A stretch of DNA of 64,000 bases from assembly GCA_002167435.2 (NCBI GenBank), contig NHBR02000119.1, positions 1-64,000 of the forward strand. Direction: 5' to 3'. The notes beneath the pieces are model-generated. The model had not been told where the DNA came from. It did no database searches and saw nothing but the letters and a program-made list of their open reading frames with translations. Origin of the DNA: Allomuricauda sp. TMED12 (GTDB taxonomy: Bacteria > Bacteroidota > Bacteroidia > Flavobacteriales > Flavobacteriaceae). The translations under genes and the position numbers were made by a program. Of this stretch, positions 27,095 to 36,925 are shown in pieces (the first letter of the stretch is position 1; every line of letters begins with the position of its first letter).

Positions 27095-27107
27095 CTTTAT
27101 TGGCTGG

Positions 27108-27138
27108 CAAAGATAACGCCAGCAATTTTCATTTCCAA
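27108..27138 (-). promoter_or_regulatory. Promoter of the ctaB oxidase operon
   Basis: On the minus strand TTG (27138-27136), a 20-base spacer and TATCTTTG (27115-27108) give a full TTG-N20-TAnnTTTG promoter. The ctaB ATG begins 14 bases after the box. Confidence 0.65.
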
Positions 27139-27158
27139 CCTATTGAGGGTCTTTGTAT

Positions 27159-27166
27159 TATTTTTG
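27159..27166 (+). promoter_or_regulatory. Candidate -7 box of the metallo-hydrolase gene
   Basis: TATTTTTG matches TAnnTTTG, 42 bases before the ATG at 27209. No TTG stands at the proper distance upstream, so confidence is limited. Confidence 0.35.
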
Positions 27167-27208
27167 AATTATACACTACCTTAATAAAAATTTTCAAAAC
27201 ATCTAATC

Positions 27209-28108
27209 ATGCGCAATATCCTAAGTTTTTTGCTCTTATTATCTCTCGTGACAGCTCAAGCCCAGAGCGATGAAGTGAACATTACAATTGACACACTTGC
27301 TCAGAATACATATATGCTCACGGGTAGAGGTGGAAATATTGGTATTTATGTGGGACAGGATAAAGTTTTTATGATCGATGACCAATTTGCTCCGCTAAGT
27401 AAAAAAATTAAAGAAACTATTGAAACTCTTACCGATAAGCCCATCACTTACCTGGTGAACACCCATATGCACGGTGACCATACGGGTGGAAACGTCAACT
27501 TTAACACCGACAACACAATTTTGATAGCTCAAGACAATGCCAGAAAAAGGCTAAAGGCAAACGGACAAAAGAAGGTATCGACCAACGAGATGAATCAAAA
27601 GGATTTTGAAAACTCATTGCCAGAAATCACTTTTTCCGAAGACTTAACTTTTCATGATGGCGAGGAAACGTTAATGCTTTTTCATGTACACAATGCTCAT
27701 ACCGATGGAGATGTCATGATTTATTTCGTCAATGAAAATGTATTGCACATGGGGGACACTTATTTCTCCGGCCGATATCCATATATAGATTTGAACAGTG
27801 GAGGAACTATTAATGGATATATAGAGGCCCACAAAAAAGCCTTAATGGTAATCGATTCCGACACTAAAATCATTCCAGGACATGGCGAACCATCGAACAG
27901 GTCGGAACTGGAAAACTATATAAAGGTATTGGAAGACGTAAAGCGAACCATTCAAAAGGAAATAACTGCAGGAAAATCCTTGGAGGAGGTGAAAGCCAAC
28001 AACAATCTAACTTCCAAATATGACGCACAATATGGCACTGGATACATTAATCCTGAAAGGATAAGGGAAATTATATATTTAAGCCTTACCGCTTCTACTA
28101 AAGAGTAG
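27209..28108 (+). CDS. Exported MBL-fold metallo-hydrolase
   Basis: A 299-residue secreted metallo-beta-lactamase-fold enzyme. Signal peptide 1-19 (ending TAQAQ). The dinuclear metal site motif HMHGDHTGGN gives His86, His88, Asp90 and His91; later ligands are His164 in HNAHTDGDVM, Asp in MGDTYF and His in IIPGHGEP. This matches the family that includes subclass-B-like lactamases and SoxH/quinoprotein-relay proteins. The natural substrate is unknown; antibiotic hydrolysis should not be assumed. It is the only plus-strand gene among minus-strand oxidase and tonB genes and has a strong terminator. Confidence 0.88.
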   Translation: MRNILSFLLLLSLVTAQAQSDEVNITIDTLAQNTYMLTGRGGNIGIYVGQDKVFMIDDQFAPLSKKIKETIETLTDKPITYLVNTHMHGDHTGGNVNFNTDNTILIAQDNARKRLKANGQKKVSTNEMNQKDFENSLPEITFSEDLTFHDGEETLMLFHVHNAHTDGDVMIYFVNENVLHMGDTYFSGRYPYIDLNSGGTINGYIEAHKKALMVIDSDTKIIPGHGEPSNRSELENYIKVLEDVKRTIQKEITAGKSLEEVKANNNLTSKYDAQYGTGYINPERIREIIYLSLTASTKE

Positions 28109-28110
28109 TC

Positions 28111-28144
28111 AAAAAAAAGCCCTGACGTTTCCATCAGGGCTTTT
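28111..28144. terminator. Bidirectional terminator between metallo-hydrolase and tonB genes
   Basis: AAAAGCCCTGA (28115-28125) and TCAGGGCTTTT (28134-28144) form an 11-bp perfect stem with an 8-base loop, flanked by an A run on one side and T on the other. It can end transcripts from both converging genes. Confidence 0.85.
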
Positions 28145-28147
28145 CTC

Positions 28148-28167
28148 ATTCCTGCCTCGACAGGAAT
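28148..28167. repeat. REP-like short hairpin
   Basis: ATTCCTG (28148-28154), loop CCTCGA, CAGGAAT (28161-28167) is a perfect 7-bp hairpin just after the terminator and before the tonB stop. Similar ATTCCTG/CAGGAAT elements are scattered in intergenic DNA of Flavobacteriia. No second copy was seen in this window. Confidence 0.4.
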
Positions 28168-28177
28168 AGTATATATG

Positions 28178-28882
28178 TTACTGTAGCTTAAATGTAATCG
28201 GAATACTAAAAGGTACTTTTACAGCTCTACCTCTTTGTTTTCCTGGAGTCATTTTTGGTAGTTTCTGGATAATACGCATTGCCTCAGCTTCCAAGTTTTT
28301 GTCCGGTCCGCGCATTCTAATGTTACCAATGCTTCCATCTTTCTGAATAACAAAAATAACACTTACCCTACCTTGAACACCCATTTCTTGAGCGATTTCT
28401 GGATAGCGGAAGTTTTTACGAATGTGCTTCTGCATCATTTCTTGAAAACAAGCTTTTTTATCGCTGGCACCTTCACAACCTGGAAATACGGGAACGTCCT
28501 CAATTACAGCAAAAGGTACAGAAATGTCTTCTTCAACCTCTTCAACTTCTACTTCTTCGATTTCGATCACCTCTTCCTCTTGACTAGTTTCCGTTGACTC
28601 GATAACGGTCTCTTCCACTTCTTCTTCATCTTCTACAACCTCGATAACTTCGGGGGCAGCAGGTGGCGGTGGCGGTGGTGGAGTCTTAATCTGCTCGGTC
28701 ATCGGAACTTCCTCGTCCAATTGGTCTTCAACATTCATAGAAATGTCGTAGTTACTGACCTTGTCATATTTTTTCCACTCCATGGCTCCGTAGACCAAAG
28801 CCAAAACAGCAGCCAATCCTATAACAAAGTACAGTGCACTGTTTCTACCTACGTCCGCTTTCGGGTTCTTTTTTGGTTCCAT
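28178..28882 (-). CDS. tonB: TonB family energy transducer
   Basis: A 234-residue protein that couples the inner-membrane proton gradient to outer-membrane TonB-dependent receptors. It has an N-terminal anchor helix (about 14-32), a proline-rich stretch (KTPPPPPPPAAPEV, about 66-80), a long Glu/Val-rich spacer, and a C-terminal TonB domain (about 130-234) with NFRYPEIAQEMGVQGRVSV and VPFSIPITFKLQ. The anchor plus spacer plus C-terminal domain layout is typical of Bacteroidota TonB proteins, many per genome. A purine-rich AAGGAGAAAAGG precedes the ATG. Confidence 0.93.
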   Translation of the reverse strand: MEPKKNPKADVGRNSALYFVIGLAAVLALVYGAMEWKKYDKVSNYDISMNVEDQLDEEVPMTEQIKTPPPPPPPAAPEVIEVVEDEEEVEETVIESTETSQEEEVIEIEEVEVEEVEEDISVPFAVIEDVPVFPGCEGASDKKACFQEMMQKHIRKNFRYPEIAQEMGVQGRVSVIFVIQKDGSIGNIRMRGPDKNLEAEAMRIIQKLPKMTPGKQRGRAVKVPFSIPITFKLQ

Positions 28883-28944
28883 CCTTTTCTCCTTTTCTAA
28901 ATTTAGTGTTTGCTAATTTAATTATTAATTGGTTAAATAAACAA

Positions 28945-29355
28945 TTAAAATTTCCATTTTAACGGGTTTTTCTTAGAAAAAACCCACCGAATCAGTCCAA
29001 TTCCTGCAAATGCACCTAACGTATTTGCTAAAACATCGCCAAATTCGGCCATTCGATCAGTAGTAATCGTATACTGCAATATCTCAATAATTATACCATA
29101 GACAATGGCTAAAACCAAAACCATCTTAATGGTCTTGTTCATACCAAATCTTCCATTGGTTCTTTCCCGTATGCTCAGACAACCACCAAAACTGAACACC
29201 AAATAAAAAATAAAATGGGTTATTTTATCAGCATACGGTATGTTAAGCTTTCCTGCATCCAATTCCATACTCGAGAAAGAAAATAAGCTGAGCATTGTTA
29301 TGAACATTGCCCAGCTTACAAATAATAAGGTATATGCGTATTTTTTAAGCACCAA
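28945..29355 (-). CDS. VanZ family membrane protein
   Basis: A 136-residue membrane protein with four hydrophobic segments and the VanZ-like phrases [14 protein letters not shown], and GIIIEILQY followed by [20 protein letters not shown]. The name comes from a teicoplanin-resistance protein; the normal role of the family is unknown and resistance is not implied. Its start overlaps the 3' end of gcvH by 11 bases, so the two are co-transcribed. Confidence 0.88.
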   Translation of the reverse strand: MVLKKYAYTLLFVSWAMFITMLSLFSFSSMELDAGKLNIPYADKITHFIFYLVFSFGGCLSIRERTNGRFGMNKTIKMVLVLAIVYGIIIEILQYTITTDRMAEFGDVLANTLGAFAGIGLIRWVFSKKNPLKWKF

Positions 29356-29725
29356 TCAATGCCTTGTAATCTTCAGCACTCATAAGGTCATCAGTCTCAG
29401 AGGCTTCACTCATTTTAATTTTGATCATCCAACCATCACCATATGGGTCGGAGTTTACTTTTTCGGGCTCATCTTCCAAGGCTTCATTGAACTCGACGAT
29501 TTCCCCACTCAAAGGCAAAAACAAATCGGAAACTGTCTTCACAGCTTCAACTGTTCCAAAAACCTCTTCTTTATCCAATGTCTCGTCCAAAGTTTCTACT
29601 TCAACGTAAACTATATCCCCTAGTTCACTTTGGGCGAAATCCGTAATACCTACGGTTGCGATATCCCCATCTATCTTGACCCACTCATGGTCCTTGGTAT
29701 ACTTTAATTCTGATGGTATGTTCAT
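29345..29725 (-). CDS. gcvH: Glycine cleavage system H protein
   Basis: A 126-residue lipoyl carrier protein that shuttles the aminomethyl group between the P, T and L proteins of glycine cleavage. The lipoyl-bearing Lys is Lys63 in [13 protein letters not shown]; the beta-barrel motif [13 protein letters not shown] starts the protein. The other glycine cleavage genes are not nearby. It sits downstream of sprA with its own promoter and overlaps vanZ. Confidence 0.97.
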   Translation of the reverse strand: MNIPSELKYTKDHEWVKIDGDIATVGITDFAQSELGDIVYVEVETLDETLDKEEVFGTVEAVKTVSDLFLPLSGEIVEFNEALEDEPEKVNSDPYGDGWMIKIKMSEASETDDLMSAEDYKALIGA

Positions 29726-29752
29726 TACTATTTGTTTGAATTAGTAGATGGA

Positions 29753-29784
29753 CAAATGTAACAGATTGCCGAAAGCTTTTCAAA
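29753..29784 (-). promoter_or_regulatory. Promoter of gcvH-vanZ
   Basis: On the minus strand CTTTG (29784-29781), a 20-base spacer and TACATTTG (29760-29753) make a full Bacteroidota promoter 27 bases upstream of the gcvH ATG. Confidence 0.65.
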
Positions 29785-29816
29785 GAAACTTTATGACAAA
29801 ATGCAAGAAAAGTGTA

Positions 29817-32800
29817 TTAATTGCCAAAGTTATACCTCAGCGTAAAGCCGGCATTGATCGTTGTTTGTGGAAATGCAGTGGAAACTGCAAATTCTGAGAA
29901 CGAATGGTCGTAGAAGAACAGGGCGTTCAGACTTTTGCTCAAAGCATAATCGGCCGTAAACTTTATGGACATCAATTTTTGACCTGATGTGATTTGATTA
30001 TTGTCAATATCCAAATTACGGATTATCGTAATGTTGTCTCTAAGAGAAAGGTCTGCTTTTAAATTCAAGTCTCCTTTTAAACGTGTTTTCTCTCCACCAA
30101 TGTTGGTAACAAATTTTACATCCTTAAAACGATATCCAAGACCAAGGGTATATTCATTTCCATTGATTTCTGTTAAGAGATTGTTGTCAAAACTCAAGGA
30201 CAAGGTTCTACTGGTCCTTACCTCTGCCAAGAAGCTGAAGGAATTTTGCATTTCAAAATCCACCCGCATCAAAGGACTGAATTCATCCGTAAGCACCACA
30301 TTATTAATAAGGGTCTTGGGAAGTAAATCACTCGTTTCTGGATCAAAAGTAGTATTCTGACGTTCCAAATTGGTTTGGAAAGAGTTGACACTATATGCAG
30401 CACGATATCCATGACTTAATGAAAAACGCTTAAACTTCTTTTTAAACCATCGATTCTTCATTAAACCGGTATACTTTATATTCCAGTTTGGAATTGGAAT
30501 ATCTCTAAAGGCATCCATATTCACCCGATCTACATTCTGCCCGGTGTACGCTGCAAAGAATGCTGGAAGCAATACATCTTGCTGTGTTTTTCCATAACGC
30601 TCCGGAAAACCATCTTCATCGAGCTCTCCAGGATTTTCTCCCCTATCGGCAACCAATCTGTTGGCAATTGTAATCCTATTTTGTTTGAATTGCTCAAACG
30701 TCTCGGAATCGAATTCGTCGCTTTTATTGAATACTGTTCCGATCATTACTGTGGAAATACTAAAATTCCCCATTTCATTGATCAATCCATCTTGGCCGTT
30801 CATCCATTCTTCAGGACTGTAACTTTCTTGGGAGGAGCTCATATAATTTCTATCGGCACTCAAATCTATGGTCAAATCCTGAGTAGGTTGGGCCGTCGCA
30901 GTAATATTCAATTGCTTGTTCGTGTTTTGCATAAACTGCCTACTGTACTCCGGATAATCCGTCAACCACCCATTACGGGCAGCTTCAAACCGCACATCGG
31001 CTTGACTTCCAAAGACAAAGCCCAAAGTCGGACGTGTTGTTCCAATAAATCCAATGGATTGTGTATATCCAGGCAATACTGTACCACGGTTCTCACTATA
31101 ATTTACATTTACCCGTTTTACCATGGTTAGGATATCTACCAATGTGTTGAAACCTTTACTGGTTTTCTTTGGACCATCCGCATCTTCACCATTTGCAGGG
31201 TTACCAGCTTTATCTCTTCTGACCGCTGATTGGTTCGCCGTAACCTTCCCATCTCGTTTCTTTAAACCCAAAAAGTCATAAAAGCGCTGCATGCTCATGT
31301 TCGCCGTAAGATTATGGGTACTGGCATTTTGGACCACATTGATATCTTCTAGAGCAACCTCTCGCAATGCATCGCCACCTCGTTGCCAATCAAAATTACT
31401 GGTATAGGTATACTGCGCATTTATAAAATTGAGGAATGGAATCTTGCTAAAAGGCAATTCGTAGTTCAACTGCATTTGTTGCGCATGTCTATTGGGCTCT
31501 CCAATATCAAAAAATCCATCCCATAGATCAAGTGCCTCATTTATACCAGAATCGGGATTTTCGTCCACATTAAAATAATTACGAACAATATTATTATTGG
31601 AGGCAGTCAGGTTCAACCTCAAAGATTTGGTAAGACTATAATTGAGGGCATATTGCCAATTGAACAGGTAATTACGTTGCTGAAGCAATGGAAGCTCCAA
31701 TGCATCCACCCCTGGCTCTAAAACATCCCGATACCGTTGCTGGTTAAAGGAGCGATTATAGTTGGCATTTACCGAAAGACTTGTGGGCAAGGCATTAAAA
31801 TTCAAATCTTTTAACCATTGCCAATACTTTCCTGTAAGCATGGAATCCTTTTTGGCGAAAGGTGCTACGGGAGCTGGCTTAAAATTATGGTTATAGACAA
31901 ATCCTGTGGAAACATTTTGATCTCTGAGCTCAGCCACTTCAAAATCCCTGTGATCTGTCTCATTGTAAGAATAGTTGAAAGTGAAATTTTCCACGTCAAA
32001 GAAATTCTCTTCAGCTTCCTCTCCCCTATTTTTTCGCACACCAATCAAGTTGATGCTAGTGCGCTTGGTGTAATCCTCCGCCTGTTCTTTTATAGTCTCC
32101 GCCTCCTCCGCAGTTGCTGCAGCTGCAATCCTATCATCCAACCTTAAATCGTCATAAACTGGGTCGAACTCCGGAGTAATCAGGGTTTCAGAGATTCCGT
32201 AATTAAAAGGTAGCTGCAGATTCCATTTCTTTGGAAACAATTGCCCCACATTCACATTGGTCACTACATCATAGGATATGGCATCTTCCAAAGCACGTTC
32301 TGTTGGGGTCTGGTCTATGGAGCCAAAACCCGAAGTACTTCTGCTTCCTGTTGCCGTAACATTGGCAAAATCGGCCATATTGGCATCCAAAGCAGCCGTA
32401 GCAGCCCAACCCCCATTATTTTCGAGACCGGCCAAACGAAGCTCATTAAACCACACTTCACCACGGGCTGGAATATTATCAATGTTCTTGATACCGACCA
32501 TCATTCCGCGTATACTCCCTAAGGAAGGGTTACCTCGAATTCCTATTCGAACTCTGCCCAAAGTACGTGGAGCAAATTCATCCACTAGGACAGCCTCACC
32601 ATTCACAATTTCATAGTAATTGATTTCATCCAAGGTCTGATCGGATATTCCTTTTGACTTTACTTTGTTCAAATCGCTAAGTGCTACATCAATCTCGTTT
32701 ACATCTGGCCAAATTTCATCTGGCGATGAAGCTCCAAAGGAAGTAAACTGAAGGGGTAACTCTATCTGATAAAAATTTTGGGAGAAATCGGTTCCAATTC

Positions 32801-35800
32801 TAAGGAATCCAACCAATGGTGTATCACTATCAGAATAATCGGCATTGAATATCTTTTCGGCGTGCATGAACATTTTTAGACGTTCGTACTGGCGAACATC
32901 AATGTTCACATTTTTAAACACCCCACGAGAATCCTGAGACTCAAGATTTTCCACCACAAAAGATAGCGACTGTTCGTTCTGACGGATAATGGTATTATTG
33001 TTATTCAATTGTTCTCGTACCACTCCAGGGGGCAATACATAAGGTATGGGTTGTCTTCCGTAGTTCTCTTCGATGTTTACCGTGTTCACATCGGTTACGG
33101 TAGCATCATCCGAAGGATCATTGTCCACATTGGGCTGCAAGGAGTTGGTATATGTTCTCCAATCGCCGCGTACCAAATCCAGAGTGGCAAAACGAAGTAC
33201 GACATCATCTGAAAACCCGGTAAGGTACATTCTCATAAAGCTGATGGACCTAAAATCGGAGATTCCCCCTACGGCATCGGTAAAATCACTCAATGGAATT
33301 TTATACTGAATCCATCTGCGGTTCAACTGTGTTCCGTTGGGCAATGTTGGGGTTTGTCCTTCACGGATATCGGTTACGTACTGATCATCTATTGTTGTGT
33401 TGGGTTTAATTTGAATTCGGTATTCATAATAGCTGTTTACCGTATTCATGGTCAAATCCCTGTCAATGTCCTCAACATCGGGCAACGTAGTGGAACCCCT
33501 GTTTGTATCCGTAACTGCAACTGGAGAGTTTCCTTCGGTATTGTTAAAATCCAAGTACCTCTCCAAGATACCTCCCTCTCTGTTCAAATAGTATTGATAA
33601 TTGTCCAAGGCAGGATCCTCGGCTGGACCGTTATAAATGGTTTGTTCCTCGGCATCACCATACCCATCCAGTCCAAGGTCTTGGGCCGATCTATTCGCCT
33701 CATCCGCATCAAAAGCGTAAACCAAAGATTGTGTAGATGGAACCTGACCCCAAATAGTTTCTCTGGGCACTTCGTTGTTGGTACTTGCGGGCAGACCATT
33801 TTCATATTGTTTTCGGCCATCTTTTAGGATATCCTCTGAGATATTACCCAAGTTGAGCACCAACTCGCCAGCATTGGCATCCGTGGTCTCTCCATCAATA
33901 TAAGGGTCCAAAACCCAAAACTGAACAAATTCCACATTGGATTGTTCAAAATTGGTGCTGCTCAATGGACGCATAATGCCCCCCCATTTGGCATCCGGTG
34001 TTTCGGTTTCAAAACTTGGGTTAGCGTTATAAGGTCCTTTTTGATTGGGATAGTAAACAATATCCAAAGTACTTTGTACTTGTGTCTGTCCCTGAGCAAT
34101 ATCAGTCTCGGTAAACACCTCATCAATGAATACCCTACGGGTCGAGTTCAAGGAAATATCGTTGTCCGACATTCCAGAGGGCCTTTGATTGGTGTAAAAA
34201 ATAGGGTCGATAGTGTACCAGGCCATTTTTGCCCGTTCGTAACCCACATCAATACCAGTCCTATCTTCCAAAAATTCCACTGGTGGACTTGCCAATGTCC
34301 AACCCAAAGAGGAACGAATATCAATCAAGGCCTGCGCTCCTTCAAAATCATCCAAATAAGTGGTTGTTTCTCCTCTAAAATCCGCATTTTTTGGAGAATT
34401 AGGCCTTAAAAATGCTACTTCACCACGCAAAGAAAGATTAGAGGGCACATCGGTATCTACGTTCGGTAATTTGTTCGCTAACCTTGTTAGAAATGGCATT
34501 TCCGTACTGAAGTTTCCGTTAAGTCCAAAAATGGTATTGTTGACAGGTTCTATCCCATAATTGGATTTTTGGGTCAGAGGTCGTTCGTTTAAATTGAGTA
34601 AGGTCCCGCCCAAAACAAATTTATCGTTGAATTTATGCTCTACGTTAACCCCGGCAAATCTTCTTGTTTGCTGACCAAAAACCGCATTGTTCTCCACTGA
34701 AATATTGATAGGAGTATTGGAAGCTTCCAAACTTGGATCCAAAAGTTGAACCGTTCCTGCCTGATAGTTCACCGTATAATCAATTCCTTCCTGCAATTGA
34801 CGACCACCGGCAGTAACCGTTACGGAACCTTGCGGCACGTTGAAAGCCCCTATTGGTATTCCATTACCTGATTGAGAAGTATACTTACCTTTTATCTGGA
34901 ACCGGTTCTTTTCGGCATCTTGTAAAGAAGCTGCCTTGGTCTTGGCATACATATTTCGGAACACATACCGTTCCTGGTTAGGATTATACCCTTGATCATT
35001 ATCTACATCATAAACACCACCGCCCAATAGCTCAAAAAGATACGCCCCAAATGGCTCTACCTTTGTAAAAATAATACGACCTGATTGCGAATCAACGGTT
35101 ATTCCTTCTACGTAATCAAAAAATCCATCACCACCGGCTTGCACATCATTATACGTGTTCAACCGGTCCAAATTAAATACATTGAGCAATATTTGGTCCT
35201 GCAAACCTGTTGGCCAGCCTGCATTGGGATCCACGGGAGTGATATAGTTCCTTGGCGTTGGATCCGAATAAAGAATATTGAGTTTAAAATCCTCTTGATT
35301 TAATTGATAGGCCCCGGTAGAATAGATATTCTTCATCATCAAATCCCAAATAGGGTCTTGTACATTGGTAATGTTACTCTTTAGTAGTTTTAAAACCAAC
35401 GAGTTGTTTTCAATAAAGCTTGTGTCCAAGGAAACTGATGTGGCATCGATGCCCCCATTGGCAAACTCACCCACCTGAAACACCTGGCCATTATAGGTGT
35501 ACTGAAAAGCAACACCTAGAACTTCATCGTTGCTTAAACTTTGGCTCAAGGAAATATACCCCAGTTGGGAATCAAATTCGTAGTCTCGACCTGGCTCAAG
35601 TTTTCGGGCATTTTCCAGGATAGCATAGTCAAAACCTTGGTTTACGTTATATCCAGGAACGTTAAAACCGGATTCTACCGTAGCGATATCGCGAATTGAT
35701 TGCGTTAGCGCACCAGTTCCAATTTGATTCGGATCATAAGCATTTGCCCCATTTTGAGGCAATCCTGTTGCCACTGCGGATGCATTGAAAAACCCTGCCG

Positions 35801-36920
35801 GATCACCATTATTGACTCCGATACGGGTATTATCGGAAATGGCCTCACCCAGATCCTGAATGGCGACAACGTTTCTAACATTTTGTGTTTGCTGGTTCCT
35901 GTTCGTCACCCACACCTCTAATCGGGTAATCTGAACCTGACTTTGAATGAAAGGATAAAACTCTAGGGCCCGATCATAATTATCACGAAAATAATGTGCT
36001 AGGAAAAAGTGCCTATCCTCATCATAATCCAAAGCAGTTAAAGAAAATTCATTTACGGTACCTCCCCCTTGCGCAACTACGGTATTATTTTGTGATCGTT
36101 GTTCAGAGAAAACCGCGGTTACCGTAGTTTTGCCAAACTGAAGCTGTGTTTTAACACCAAATAAGCTCTGTGCACCGGTAATCAAAGAACTGTTGAGCGG
36201 CATGCTCACATTACCGATTTCTATTTTCTGAATGATATCGTCTTCTGTTGGAGTATAATCAAGTTTTACCAAGTTCTGAAAATCGAAGGTAGCTTCGGTA
36301 TCATAGTTGGCGGTTACCTGCAAACGCTCTCCAACTTTTCCCAATAAACTCAAACTAATACGTTGATCAAAATCAAAAGAAAGGTTGGTTCTGTTTCTTG
36401 GCGATAGTGCAGGGTTATCATTCTTCTGCCATAAAATCCCCAAATCCATCGCAACGGAACCTTGTGGAATCACCTCGATGGTATTTCCTCCAAAAATGGT
36501 CTCAAAAAAGTTGCTGTTCACATAAAAGTTGGGCAGTAGATTTTTACGCGCCTCCTCGCTTCCTTCTTTTTTCCCCGCATAGGCATCTGCCTTTTGCTTA
36601 AAGTAGGATTTCATCTGCTCCTTTTCTACAAGGTCGTAGTATTGTTCGGGAGTAAGAATTACGGGGTAATTGACGTTAAAGTCACCAATACTTTCGGTAT
36701 AAACGTAGGTATTTGTCTTTGGGTCGTAGGTATATTTCGCAACAATGCTATCGGGGTCTTCCATTATAAGGCGACCAAACGCAACTCCTGTCTTCACAGA
36801 ATCCTGAGCCTGCTCGTTGGTCTCCTGTGCCATAATGGTGGATATGGACAGTAAACAAACAACAAAGAAAATGTACTTAAAGCGCGTTGGTTTAAGTATT
36901 GGTTTTGCCCCTCTTTTCAA
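29817..36920 (-). CDS. sprA: Gliding motility/type IX secretion translocon protein SprA
   Basis: A 2367-residue outer-membrane beta barrel that forms the protein-conducting pore of the type IX secretion system and is needed for gliding in Flavobacterium. Length fits the family (about 2300-2450). A signal sequence (about 12-31, ending TIMAQ) precedes a long run of amphipathic strands; the last residues FTLRYNFGN give an aromatic C-terminal strand. SprA-like phrases include GDFNVNYPVILTPEQYYDL near residue 80 and ETTTYLDDFEGAQALIDIR near 880. The order ruvA-sprA-gcvH is also known in other Flavobacteriia. The gene starts five bases after the ruvA stop. Confidence 0.97.
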   Translation of the reverse strand: MKRGAKPILKPTRFKYIFFVVCLLSISTIMAQETNEQAQDSVKTGVAFGRLIMEDPDSIVAKYTYDPKTNTYVYTESIGDFNVNYPVILTPEQYYDLVEKEQMKSYFKQKADAYAGKKEGSEEARKNLLPNFYVNSNFFETIFGGNTIEVIPQGSVAMDLGILWQKNDNPALSPRNRTNLSFDFDQRISLSLLGKVGERLQVTANYDTEATFDFQNLVKLDYTPTEDDIIQKIEIGNVSMPLNSSLITGAQSLFGVKTQLQFGKTTVTAVFSEQRSQNNTVVAQGGGTVNEFSLTALDYDEDRHFFLAHYFRDNYDRALEFYPFIQSQVQITRLEVWVTNRNQQTQNVRNVVAIQDLGEAISDNTRIGVNNGDPAGFFNASAVATGLPQNGANAYDPNQIGTGALTQSIRDIATVESGFNVPGYNVNQGFDYAILENARKLEPGRDYEFDSQLGYISLSQSLSNDEVLGVAFQYTYNGQVFQVGEFANGGIDATSVSLDTSFIENNSLVLKLLKSNITNVQDPIWDLMMKNIYSTGAYQLNQEDFKLNILYSDPTPRNYITPVDPNAGWPTGLQDQILLNVFNLDRLNTYNDVQAGGDGFFDYVEGITVDSQSGRIIFTKVEPFGAYLFELLGGGVYDVDNDQGYNPNQERYVFRNMYAKTKAASLQDAEKNRFQIKGKYTSQSGNGIPIGAFNVPQGSVTVTAGGRQLQEGIDYTVNYQAGTVQLLDPSLEASNTPINISVENNAVFGQQTRRFAGVNVEHKFNDKFVLGGTLLNLNERPLTQKSNYGIEPVNNTIFGLNGNFSTEMPFLTRLANKLPNVDTDVPSNLSLRGEVAFLRPNSPKNADFRGETTTYLDDFEGAQALIDIRSSLGWTLASPPVEFLEDRTGIDVGYERAKMAWYTIDPIFYTNQRPSGMSDNDISLNSTRRVFIDEVFTETDIAQGQTQVQSTLDIVYYPNQKGPYNANPSFETETPDAKWGGIMRPLSSTNFEQSNVEFVQFWVLDPYIDGETTDANAGELVLNLGNISEDILKDGRKQYENGLPASTNNEVPRETIWGQVPSTQSLVYAFDADEANRSAQDLGLDGYGDAEEQTIYNGPAEDPALDNYQYYLNREGGILERYLDFNNTEGNSPVAVTDTNRGSTTLPDVEDIDRDLTMNTVNSYYEYRIQIKPNTTIDDQYVTDIREGQTPTLPNGTQLNRRWIQYKIPLSDFTDAVGGISDFRSISFMRMYLTGFSDDVVLRFATLDLVRGDWRTYTNSLQPNVDNDPSDDATVTDVNTVNIEENYGRQPIPYVLPPGVVREQLNNNNTIIRQNEQSLSFVVENLESQDSRGVFKNVNIDVRQYERLKMFMHAEKIFNADYSDSDTPLVGFLRIGTDFSQNFYQIELPLQFTSFGASSPDEIWPDVNEIDVALSDLNKVKSKGISDQTLDEINYYEIVNGEAVLVDEFAPRTLGRVRIGIRGNPSLGSIRGMMVGIKNIDNIPARGEVWFNELRLAGLENNGGWAATAALDANMADFANVTATGSRSTSGFGSIDQTPTERALEDAISYDVVTNVNVGQLFPKKWNLQLPFNYGISETLITPEFDPVYDDLRLDDRIAAAATAEEAETIKEQAEDYTKRTSINLIGVRKNRGEEAEENFFDVENFTFNYSYNETDHRDFEVAELRDQNVSTGFVYNHNFKPAPVAPFAKKDSMLTGKYWQWLKDLNFNALPTSLSVNANYNRSFNQQRYRDVLEPGVDALELPLLQQRNYLFNWQYALNYSLTKSLRLNLTASNNNIVRNYFNVDENPDSGINEALDLWDGFFDIGEPNRHAQQMQLNYELPFSKIPFLNFINAQYTYTSNFDWQRGGDALREVALEDINVVQNASTHNLTANMSMQRFYDFLGLKKRDGKVTANQSAVRRDKAGNPANGEDADGPKKTSKGFNTLVDILTMVKRVNVNYSENRGTVLPGYTQSIGFIGTTRPTLGFVFGSQADVRFEAARNGWLTDYPEYSRQFMQNTNKQLNITATAQPTQDLTIDLSADRNYMSSSQESYSPEEWMNGQDGLINEMGNFSISTVMIGTVFNKSDEFDSETFEQFKQNRITIANRLVADRGENPGELDEDGFPERYGKTQQDVLLPAFFAAYTGQNVDRVNMDAFRDIPIPNWNIKYTGLMKNRWFKKKFKRFSLSHGYRAAYSVNSFQTNLERQNTTFDPETSDLLPKTLINNVVLTDEFSPLMRVDFEMQNSFSFLAEVRTSRTLSLSFDNNLLTEINGNEYTLGLGYRFKDVKFVTNIGGEKTRLKGDLNLKADLSLRDNITIIRNLDIDNNQITSGQKLMSIKFTADYALSKSLNALFFYDHSFSEFAVSTAFPQTTINAGFTLRYNFGN

Positions 36921-36925
36921 ACTAG

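Noticed and set aside
27209-28108. MBL-fold protein as a carbapenemase
   Set aside because: The metal motif is shared by many hydrolases, and no resistance context is present; a specific beta-lactamase call is not supported.
28945-29355. VanZ as glycopeptide resistance
   Set aside because: No other van genes are present and the family is widespread in Bacteroidota without resistance.
30001-36854. Many 60-180 codon open frames on the plus strand inside sprA
   Set aside because: All lie opposite the sprA reading frame, have no domain, signal or ribosome-binding context, and follow from its codon use.
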